Part shown: piece by piece, positions 49,301 to 61,300 of the stretch | How positions within the stretch are numbered: the stretch's first letter is position 1 | How the letters are laid out: each line of letters begins with the position of its first letter | Origin: Brachycybe producta | Taxonomy: Eukaryota > Arthropoda > Diplopoda > Playtdesmida > Andrognathidae | Reading direction: 5' to 3' | DNA: 64,000 nt | Assembly: GCA_036925085.1 (NCBI GenBank) | Contig: JAUPFP010000006.1 | Span: forward strand, 4,491,131 to 4,555,130 | The notes under the pieces: generated by a model | Told to the model about the DNA's origin: nothing | Database searches by the model: none | Seen by the model: only the letters and a program-made list of their open reading frames with translations | Translations under genes and position numbers: made by a program

Positions 49301-52300
49301 CCCCAATGAACTATAATTAATTCCTGGTAGTTATTTCTTAAGTTGCCACTGCAACAACTTAAGATCTCCTAAAAAAACTACGCTTTGGGACCGGGTATTC
49401 GATTATTTTCTTAACTCGCAACTAAAACTGATCTAAAAAAACGTAAAAACTGCAGTATTAAAGTGAGACATGCTCACCTATGGCTCAGAAACCTCTTCAA
49501 ATATTTACTTTTAACTGAAAAGTCGAAACAATTGCTCGAACCTCGTAAACAAAACCACATTCTATAAATCACTAATGGTTACCGTTACAGTCTGGTTACA
49601 GTCTGCTATGTTACCAATAATCAGAAAGAAATATCCATAGCCTTTCTGACAGTCTACAATGACTCGACATACCTAATATATCTTCTATGTGCTAACTTAG
49701 CACAGAACAGATATAATTTTAGCATTACTAATGTGGTGCAGACCGTTTCCTAGCAACTTTAATCTAGGAATGTTGCCGAAGCTTTATAATAATTGATAAC
49801 TGGAACATTAATTGTTTTAGTGATGGACTCAAAGTAATAAAATAAAATAGTAGTTTATTAACAACTAAAAACAATGACAAATAAAATAGTAGTTTATTAA
49901 CAACTAAAAACAATGACAAGTAAATGAACGTAGTAGTTTTAACTAATTTGTTAACTACTTTTACTTGAAACTAATTGACACTACATTTAAAATTTCTTTA
50001 TAGCAGTTTCAACTATTTTTTTTAACTAATTAGTAGCTCTTAAGCTTACAGAACACTACATCGGATCGGAACGAATCGGAATAAATAGATAACAAGCATT
50101 TCTATTGGGGGGGGGGGGCGGGCAAAACGTCTGTATGCTGATAAGTACTAAGAAATCATTATCATAGGAAGTGCGGCGATTAAAGGATTTTCAGACCGAT
50201 ACAGAGTCCACTCTGTATCGGTATAATTTTTTTTTTCAATTGGTTTCTAGGTTTCTAACTTAATGAAAATGTTTTTTGTCATTTTCGCAACCCTCCCAAT
50301 GTGACTTGAATATTACATGAATAAGCTTTTGAAAGAAAAACGCCAGAAAAATTCTTTTTTTTTATGTAGTTACTTTACGGTCTCACAGTGCCATACGTTA
50401 TATTACATCTTCGAAATCGAGGAAAACACGTTTAACTACTTTTAAGTTAATATTGGTTAAGGGTGGACGAGCTACTGTAGGTTAGTTTAATTTAGTTTAA
50501 ACTTGAAATTAGTTTTGAGTAGAAAAGATTATTTTGCTTTAAATTAGTTTTCATTTAGTTAAAAAAAAAAAGAATTTCCCCCAATTTCCGAGTGTTTACT
50601 GTAATACTACACTAATGGTCATCTGGCAAAAAAAAAATCGATATTCACTGTCGAAATTGAATTCTTTTTATTTGGAATTGCCACCACTGTCCTCTTTTTG
50701 CTGAAACCCAACTGTTTCAGGAACAAAAAAAAGTCAATACCATTTTTATGCTTGATCCGACCATCAATTATCACTATAGACCTTTCTTTAGAAAATCATA
50801 ATGCTCTTTTTTTTCTGAAGCAATTTTGACCGTGCAATAACCAGAATGACAGGGCATATTGGATGTCTCTCCGTTCTTTACAAATGCTTTTTTTTTCTTG
50901 CTACAGAAATACCTCAAAAACGTGCAACTTCATGAAATTCAAACAATAGTCATAAATTCGTGACTATCTAATATAAATGTATTTATTCCTGTCAATCTGC
51001 GGAATCAGGCAATCTGTAAAACAACCAACCTGATAGTGAATCTGCAAAATTCAAACACCTAAAATGTATTGAATTTTGCAGATGACAGAAGGCTTTTGAT
51101 CTAAATCATCTTCAAGCGAACTTTGTAGGACTGAATATACTTAGGAAGGGGTGACACCACTGACTACTAACAAAATTAAGAGATTTCTGGGCGAACAGAC
51201 TTATATTTGTTCCAAGGGTTTTTGTACAATAGAATTTACTTGCAAAATAATTAGTGCATTAAAAACATTGTTTTATGGTATTCATAGATTTTTCTGCTGA
51301 ATAAATGCTATAATGGGTTTCTTTGTTGCTTTTATATTTTCTAGTTTTGACACTGCATTTTGAGTGCTGCAATTGGACTGTTGTCCATCTGCCACCCACT
51401 ACTTTCTTGGCTGCTTGCATGCAGAGTAAGACCCCATGCACACATGCGTTTTTTGGACGTGCGGTGAAGCTGCGTCGCCGCAATTACGGTCTAAGATACT
51501 AGAAGTTATATGTGGCACAATGCACACACACACACCTCCGTTGCCGCAGCGGCGTCGCACCCGTCCAATTAGCGCGCATTCTGTTCTATATCCAACTGTT
51601 CAGAATTTGATTCCGCCATTTTGTTTTGCGGCAAATAACCGCATGATCAATAGACAACAATGTACTATACGAAACCGGAGTTGCATGTGCGGTGCTGTGG
51701 AGAACTGTGGCACAAAATGCACGCAAAATGGACATGCGGCGCAGCTGCGTGCACGGACGTATGTATGCATTGCACCGTATAACTTCTAGTATCTCAGACA
51801 ATAAATGCGGTGACGCAGCGGCGCCACACGTCCAAAAAAACGCATGTGTGCATCGAGCCTAAGAGAATAATCACGCACGCTGAATAAAATCCCACTTAAT
51901 TTCACTTTGAAAGGCATTTACCAGAAGGGCCATATACCATTGAGCGCAAAGGAACACATCCTTTTTTCCATTTTCATTTCTATTTTCTGGTGGTTTTCTT
52001 CCCTAATGTATCAAATTCAAAGTCTATAAATTTTACCATTCCACTCTGAAAATATGTATTTCAACTTACATGTAACATCCTTATCCAAATCTTCGTAGTA
52101 ACAGTAATAACAAATCTGCTGAAGAAGTTGGGGATGGATCTTCTGAAAATTCTTTATGCTACGCAGCCGGTCGTAAATGATATTCAAATCGTGCGTGCTT
52201 CTTTCAGCTGGTCTAGAATCAAAAGTAATTTAATAAAATAAATGTAAAAGAAACGTTCTCTACAATATAATATACTAGGCCTACTGTATATCGTCGTTTA

Positions 52301-55300
52301 AGAAGTGATACCATGTAACTGACACATCTGGTAGACGATCGACGTTTCAAATCCATTTAATGTGATTTTGCGAGTATTTAGAGAAAAAAAAACTGTTTGT
52401 GATGTCATGTTCGTAACATAATTATATTAATTATGGCTCGAAAAAACGTCCAAATAATTTTATTAGCAAAAAAAAAAAATTGTGTAACAAAACCTTAAAT
52501 TTGCATTAAAACTTTTTCTGTTTCTCTTGTATAAATTATATTTTGTTAGTTACGTGGTATCACTTCTTAAACGACGATATGTTTCTTGAATGAACACAAG
52601 AAAATCCCTAACTTAAAACATATGTACAAATAAAGCAGTAATTAGCTGGCCAATACACACACGTTCTTTCATTTTGAAAAACTTGTGTGGCGCGTTGGAA
52701 CGGCCCAGTTAGCGGGCACAGTAGAACAGCACGTGCAAATAATTGCGTTCGTCCACACACACAGTAACAAAAAGTGATCAGTGGATTTAGCACGCAATTG
52801 CGCCTTACTGTTCCGTTTCCATGAGAAAGAACGTCCGTGTATAGTCATTGGCACAACAAAACTGTCATATCACAATGTCCTCTTGGAGTTGCGCGTTGTC
52901 ATGTACAAAATTTTCAATGTTGATGTTGTCATCCCTTGGCGTTTTTAGTGTTGGGTAAAAACAACTGGCGTGGCAGATGGCAACCTCAACTGTATACACG
53001 ACTCCAGAAGGAACAACACCAAAACACCCCTCCACGTTCTATCATGTGGCGCGTGGCGATGCCCACTATAACACGCGATTTTCTACGTCATTTGACAGGG
53101 GAATGAACTTGTGTGTATGGTCAGTTATTAAAAACGGAATATCGCAAATGTCTATTTTATATTGACAGCAGGCGGTAATCCGTTGTTATTAAAAAAACTT
53201 TGAAAAAATAAATACCATTTCGTCTGTTTTCATGTACTTTGTGTAGAACCATATATAATACCCGATAATAAATGCTTATTTTTTCTCTTTCATATCATGA
53301 TTCTATAACATTAAAAAGTAAATTCCACTCAGTTGCTATAGAAACTTGTGTGGTTAATGGACCACCAAGTGTGGCACAAAATAACATCTCATGTATGTCC
53401 ACAAGAAAAAAAGACAACTTAAAAAAAAAAGAACACTTAATGTGACGAGGCTTTTACCTTATTTCTGTCTCATCATAATGATTCAGCGAAGAAAAAGTAG
53501 CTAAAGATAAATTGAAATGATCAAACATCAATTCTGACAGCTATCATCCTCGTTGACAATAGTGTGAGACCATCAAGACACAGATGATGGATACACACTT
53601 ATTGCTAGTATTGACAGACAATTCAATGCTCATGTGCATTCTATGGTAAACACTGATAATGTGTATTAACAAAAAAAAACGTTCATTTTGCTGCCTTTCA
53701 GCACAAGTGGTTACTGCATGCAAGGGTGCTCAAGAACCCATTGAATCTTTTATGGCAGTGGTCTTAAACTGGGCGCCCGCGAACCATTGAATTTAATATT
53801 TTCAAATAAATTATAACCACATTGAAAAAAGTAGAGGTGGGTCGAATCCTAAATTTTCTTCAATCCGAATCCGAATCCTAAAAGGTTCTCGAATCCCTCG
53901 AAACTCTCGAATCCTTCATATAAGAATCCTGTATTATTCATTAAGAAGATACAAATAAATAAAATAATATTAAATATTAAATTATTAATAATAAAAAACA
54001 GTGTGGCACTCAAGGTCGCCACAAGGTGATATTGGTGATCCGGTTTTTTGTTAGTGAACGCTTATATTGGACGTTAATGGAGTTAAAACTAATTTTACCA
54101 AAGTTTTAACAGTTTTTTTTTTTAGTTTGGGATTCGAAAGATTCGAAAAACGAAAAAAGCGCGAAGATTCGAGTTTTCGAATCTCGTAATATTTGTCAAG
54201 ATTTGTGAAATTCGAGGATTCGAATGTCCCGTCCCTAAAAAAAGCATTCTAAACAAAACTCTGACACGTACGCATTAAACCGCTGATTGCCAAAGGGCGT
54301 GTGCTGTAGTACACTACACTACACTGTATAGTGTGCCTTGATTTTTGCTTGGTGTGACACGATTTCTTCAGGTTAAAAAATACTGTGCCGTGATGAAAGT
54401 TTGTTTTGTACAGCCCCAAGTTTAGTTCGACTTTTGTCTATTAATATAGCAAATTCTAGGTCGATTCTCTTCAAAAAAAGATACTCTCAACAATTACAAA
54501 TAATTTAATACAGTATAATAAACAAGTTTGTAAACAAAACGCAAAAATTAATTAATTTCAAGTTTTTTTTTAAAAAAAATGTTATTAATGAACGCACTAA
54601 TATTGTCTTCTCTGTCATTCTATTTATACCTAGTTTTATTAGTACAAATTGCTTTATAGAGTTTTAGTCATATTTAGCTCATTATCGATCTATTATATTT
54701 AGCACCCTTTTAAGCAATAAGCGAAAACGTTCAAATTACAGCCAGAAAACATACTATTATTATTAATATTATTATTTGGCATTGGTATTGGATTTCATAT
54801 TTTTGTTAATTAAAACGGGGACACAAACAAACGACGTTTGCATAATTATTTCTTAGGCCTGCTATAAAGGCTCATAATATATTAAAAATTCATTTTCACA
54901 AAGAAAACGACTAAGAGATAAAAAAAAAAAAATAATATCACATGCGCAAGATAATAATCCTTTATAAATTAATGACATTTTATGCTTAAAAGATTCTTGG
55001 AAGTAGTATTCACTAGAGCAAAAACATAAAATAATTATTTTTTCCATGACTGAAATGAATTTAGACTATACTGTATAAGTCATTTACAGCAGCATTAATA
55101 TTAATAATGGTTATTATTTTTATTAATATATATATATTTTTTATCGAAGTAATTTTTCTCAACACCACCGCATCTTAAGTGTTTTTGTACGCTACCCTTT
55201 TGTCATATTTTTTTTTAATCCTTTCTTATTTTTTCCTCTGTACAAATAATAATGTGTAATAAAAAAGTCAATAGAAAAGAATGAGTGACTGCATTTCAAA

Positions 55301-58300
55301 TATGAGAAATTATTCACATATGAAAATGAAAGCCAAGTGTGCAACGACAAACAATAAAAACGTCAGAAAATGCAAAAGTCGTACTCGAATTGACTCGGTT
55401 GCCATAGAACCAGTCTCGCTTTTTTTCCATTATATATAAAAAAAACATCTTCATTTATTATAGCCTAAAATATTCAACGTCAAAAAACTCAAAAATTCTC
55501 TTTTTAAAAATAATGGCATAGACCCATAAATTATTTTTTAAAAGAAATATTTCTTATCTCGAAAAGTTTTTCAATATTTTCTGCTTTCCTATATGCAATG
55601 CCCCCCAAAAATCTTCTCATCAGTAAAGGGTGCTTGATGTACACGGTGCTACTTGAGTTCGCTTTGGACAGGTTTCGTCATTCGCCCACGAATTCGCAGG
55701 TAAAAAATTTCAAAGACACACAACCTTTGCTAGCATTTAAAATTTGGAATTTGCAGCGTTGAACCAGTTCTCCAGGCTTCAAATATACAATATGCAGGCT
55801 TTGAATTTTTGACTGAACGGGTCGTCATACTGAGGCAAACAATATGTATGTCTGTATGTCCGAATTCTCGAGTTTAGTGGGTCGAACAACTCAAGAACGG
55901 AATGTGATAAAGACATGCAGTATTTTTTATTTTTCAAAAAGTTCAAGTAAAATCAAACTTCTCGGTTGGTGTTAAAATTATTAATGAGACATGAGCATTT
56001 GAAGTAATTACATGCACATGTTTTATAACAATTTAATAGCTAGTTTTTTTATTTCTCATCGCTTTTTTTTTTTTCTTCTAAGTACAGTAACGACTGTTTT
56101 AATTATATATGAGATTAAAAAATGTAATTAAAGTTCTTGACTATTTTTTTATTAATTAATAGTTGGCTCTTCTAAATAGACTAAATGAGTATTTAGAAGA
56201 ACCAACTATTAATTATTAAATAAATGGTCCATTATTTCAGCAAAGTTAATAAACTCAGTTTTTTTAAAGTAAAATATTTTCTAAATCATCATAAAAGAGT
56301 TTGCATTATGTTTATAGCTATGCTTACAGGAAATAATTTCACTAATATGTAAGAGCATTTGTAATTCATGTCTGTCCAACCAAAATATTTTTTTAAAAAA
56401 AACCATGCCGTTTTGCACACACTGCAAAGAAATAAAAAACTGAAGAAAAAAAAAACGCTTTTCTGAATAGATATCACTTAGGAAAATGAACGATATACGA
56501 AACTAGAAGAAATATATCAATGTTTTGTGTTCCTTTTTTCCCCGTGTCATTCAGTATTCTAAACGTAAAGCAAAAGAACTACAGGGAATACATGCATCGC
56601 ATTCATAAACAGATATTCCATCAGACAATGTCTCGTGAGTATTACAAGCATATTATGTAGAAGAAAATCGGAAAACCCTGTTATCCAGTAATATCTGCTA
56701 TTTGACCTAATGCTAGTCTCCGTGTACAATTCTATAGCCTGAATATTGTGTGACAAAACACACACAAAAAATAAACTTCATGAAGTTTGTTTAATCTCGT
56801 AAATGAACTGAGTGAAAAATTGCTACAGCTACTAATGGGACACGGGCCTTTCCAAACATACCTCTTCCGATTCAAGTTGCATGAACAACTATGTTGCAAG
56901 TATACTGCAGGCACTTACCCACATCCTTTACGACTGTAAGCTACCATTAGAGGATATGGGAAAGAGGATCTAGATGCCCTGAAAAGCACTGAAATGAACT
57001 CAGGAGGGCCCAACAGACTTCCGAGGAACATAAAAACCCATAAATTCATTCTGACAATGCATTATTTCAGCTGCACCAGAACACACTGCAAAATCTTTCG
57101 GTTTTGACAATGCATTTCACAAGCAGCAATTGGACTCTTGTCCCTCTACCACAGGCCTTCTCGCCTGCTTCCAGGGTAATTTTTCCATATTCAAATTCAA
57201 ATACATACCATGACTCACAATGGGCACCCATGTCAATTAGAGATGGGAAATATGTGATACTATAGACTGTGATCAGCAATGAGTCACAGTTTGCAATGGA
57301 AGCAGGATGCCACTCACTGGTGGCTCATAAGATGCCACGCTTTGTGGGAGAGAAATATCTAGTAAGATTTATACCGGGTGAGCCTTTAATAAATATAGAA
57401 CAGCCAACACACGGTGGCTATCCGAAAATCCGAAATGGCGAATAAATGTGATAGCAGGAATCACTGTCACACTTCTATACAACAAATGTTTAGACTGAGT
57501 ATACTGAAATTAGAAGTAAGAAAGTATGATCACTTTTAGAAAACTACAATTTAAGTCTATCAAAGATGATGCATTTAATTGGATATGATAAATGCAGAGA
57601 GTAATTCGTCTCCATGATAAGATTCGAGCAAATGAAGAGACGACTCCAACTTGGATATAATATAAACCTACTTGGGTACATTCCTCTTGGGAGAAACACC
57701 CAACTTTTAATTCTGTGCCACATCAAACAACGGAGACCGAGTACATTAGACTGGTACATGCTACGTGACTGCTGCTTCTACAGAGACAACTCCATACATT
57801 TATTATTGATCGCACGTTTAAACTTTGATGTGCAGCTTCCACTCGTACACAAAAGTGCAAAAACGAAATATATATAAAAAAAAACCTTTTCGTAGTGGCA
57901 ATGAACGAGCTTGTAACAAGACATAGTCTTAACAGAGCCAATTGCTATTGTCTGTACACCCTCTCTTTCTCTAGACACCTGTTTATTCCCCACTCAAGGG
58001 CATAATTGGTAAATTTCCTGCAACAACATAATTCCTTGTAGGCTTAGTACGATTTCGATTGTCGAACACAAATGTTTACCAATAATGTTTTCTATTTAAA
58101 TTATATGACAGTGATATCAGAATCTCATTATCACAAATAACAGTTGGCCTCTTGATTCTGTGCGAACGCCATCAGGTATAACGCTAGTTGCAATTACAGT
58201 TTTTATTTCAAATTCCTGAATAAAGTGATCTTTAAAAAATAAGCCATTTATGACAGTTTAAAAAAAAGCGTGCCTACGGCACACAGGCGATTTATCAAAC

Positions 58301-61300
58301 ACTTTCCAACTTCTGTGTTCGATTCCAGCCACCGGCAACATCGTTTTTTCTTGTCACACATGCAGACGACTTTGAAAACACATTTCAAAGGTGGGACTCT
58401 TTGATGTTGTTCTCGTTGCGCTGTACTTCATATGTGGCCGTACTTTATATAGATTCTTTCGATACGTGCGTGCTGTCTCGTCAAGAGTTCATTTTGTATT
58501 GTCACCAATTGGCAATTTCAAACACGTTTGGGACACCTTTGCACGACTTTGAAAAATGCACCGCGGTGTTTTGAAAGTGTTCGGTTTTGGCGACAATTCG
58601 ACATCATTTTGCAGTCGAAAAAGTGTTTTAAAAGTCACCTCTGTGTCAAGATCATAAATGTTACTTCTTGAAAAGCAGAATAACCAGAGTTTTATTCCCT
58701 TGTCCTCATTTCATTTGCTGTTTTCAGTTGCTTCTAAAAAATCTATGTAAAAAGGCCACCGACCACCAACGATAGAAAACGTTTCCTAAGTTCTAGGGGC
58801 GGATGTCGTTTTTTTTGGGGGGGGGGGCCCTAGGCTTTAAGTCTTTCTGGGGCTGTTTGTAGCGCATTACCATACAAATATCTTGTTTTAAATTTTTAAG
58901 ATGCTAGGCTCAAGCTCAATTAGCCCTAATGTAAATCCGCCCCTGGCTACAATCTTCATTAACTGACTTCATGAGGAGTTTTTTTTTAGCTTCCATTTGG
59001 TGCAGAAAATAAAAATGTGATTGTGGCACAGAATGTGCAGGCAACAGCATAAACTTCAGCAAGTGAAACACACCTACTTAGCCTACTACACTTTATGACA
59101 GACTTGGTTTATCAGCAAAAGCTAGACACAAAATATGCGGATACAAAGCATGATTTCCTTCTAGAGCTAAGCATACATCTAACTCGTCAGATATTTCAAG
59201 CACATACATTATAATATACAAACACACACATGAAAACCTCCTACAAAAAAAAGCAGAGAAACAAACACATCATGATTGTATAACGGATTAAGATGCCACA
59301 AATGATGAATATAGGCTGCTTTAGGAAACGGTTGGTTGCATCTAAATCTACCAAGGATTTAGCAGCGAGAGCTCTAGTATTGTAGTAGTGACGACGACAA
59401 ATAAGAATCAACGATTCAACTTCTCAAAAGTTTTAAGTAACACTGACAGATATACTTCAAAACAAATCCAACCAACGCCTATAAAATCAAAGTAACAGCC
59501 AGCCATAAGTTTTTTTTTTTTTGAAAAAAAAAGAAACCAGAAAATATAAAAAAATCGTACAAATTCAGTGAAAAAGTCATAAAAAAAACCACGGATGGTC
59601 TTTTTATAACCCGTGTATTAAGGCTATGCCATCATCAAAAAGACAAAAAAAAAAACGTCATAAGAAAAGATGGTCAAAATTTCGCCTTAAAATTCTCATC
59701 ATTTGGCAACATTTCAACACTCATTTAGAAGTGATGATGTTTGCAATCCAATCTATTTCTACAAGCAGCTAACAGATAAAAAGGACTTAATATCTCTCAA
59801 ACTAGACTAAGTTTTAGAATTTCATTGATCAAGTCACAGTATTTTAGTCGATCAATAATAATTCAATGTCCTCCTTTTTTCTGTCACTATCATTTCTTTT
59901 CTAATGATACATATGCCAGAAATAGGCATTACAACAACAACAACAAAAATCCCCATGTTAATTCAAACCAATATGATCTAAAACCAACAATTTTAAAATA
60001 TAATTACTTCGTGGCCTTTTTCTGACGTCATCAGGAAAAGATAAAAAAATAACCATAAATCTTAAGATGGCTTTATAAATATTTATTTTGCTGTTGTCCC
60101 TCCGGACGACAGTGGCTAATGCTATGCTCCATAGACGGTTTTTTTGTTGTAAAATTTGGACGTAAGAACGTCAAGCGAACGTTTTTTTAGAAAAAAAAAA
60201 ACATTATGGAAAAATTCATATTGTTTGCAAAACTAGAATTGTAAAAAATTATGTTAGAAGTTTTTTTTTCATTTTAAAAAAGAAACATTTTATAGTTCAG
60301 TTTGAATATGACCCGTGTCTTTTGGTTTTTTTCATTGACATTTCATTAAAAACTATTTTCACCTTTTTTTTTTCAAACTGTCATAAAAAGTTTATTTATA
60401 AAAGATATCATCATGAGAAAACTTTTAGCATTATCGCTAACTATTCTAGTTTCTAAAACACTTTGCATTTTTTTTTTCGTAATGTTTCTCCTGAAAAACG
60501 TTAGCTTGAAAAATATTTTCTCAAAAACGCGGGTGTGTGTGTGTGGGGGGGGGGGGAATTGAAACCTCTTATTGAACCTATAAAAGCCACTGCAATGCAG
60601 TACGGACAAAAAACAAAATAAATATCTATTCAGCCACCTTAATGAAAATACATCCACAAAAATAACTAGAAAACTTAAGTATTTTTTCAAAAAATATTTT
60701 GTCAATTTTTTTTAAAGCAAAACAAAATAAATCAAAATAATTCGATCAAAATAAAAAAAAATTGTCCATTACTTATATTTAAAAAGAAAATCACAATTTA
60801 TAATCACCATATTTTAAAAAATGGAGACTTCTCTCAATCTGTCAAATTGAAATGTGAACAAAAATGTGTGACACCGTGTATATCATGGTGTCTCAAGCCG
60901 TCTTTTTTAGTGGAGTTCAGTGACCTTACCCTCTTCCCTTCTCCTCGGCCTCCTTTTCTGTGGTGACCACTCTCCTCCTTCACCACATGGCGACCGGCAG
61001 ATAGACACCAAGTAAAGGTGTCCGGCCACTTGGGTGCCAATTTACCTCTGCAAAGTATACCTTCACCCAAGAGTACAAAGTGCCGGACACCAGAAGAACC
61101 GGCGTCTATCTCCCTATCATCAACGCCTACGTTCTTACCCCGTGGAAACCGCAACTCTAATCTTTTGCCGTCGAAAAGTGCTGGCCATCTCTGGTCGGTT
61201 AGGACAAGGCAGAGTGCGTCGGCAACCCGGGCCCAGTTTCGGCCAACCGTGGTCAAAAGTGGGTTCACTATGGCCAAAACTGGCCACGGTCGTAATAGGT

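Larger units (their letters stand above)
47413..51345. other. EPAC intron 2, AT-rich part
   Basis: Mostly unique-looking AT-rich DNA. It holds a fragment of the 20432-type repeat (49118-49205), the 39-bp tandem duplication at 49842, and the third GATACAGAGT module (50123-50230). No gene recognised. Confidence 0.5.
54386..58275. other. EPAC intron 1, AT-rich part
   Basis: No coding exon found. It has long A/T runs, the 60-bp block at 56987-57048 and the third open-frame block at 57090-57215. Several short ORFs do not match anything I recognise. Confidence 0.5.

Noticed and set aside
51436-51789. 117-codon plus-strand ORF and opposing minus ORFs
   Set aside because: It lies entirely inside the inverted arms of the MITE at 51429-51859; mirrored ORFs on both strands follow from symmetry.
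60834-61277. 147-codon minus-strand ORF as a gene
   Set aside because: Overlaps two plus-strand frames of similar quality and shows no known motif, so it is reported only as a GC-rich segment.
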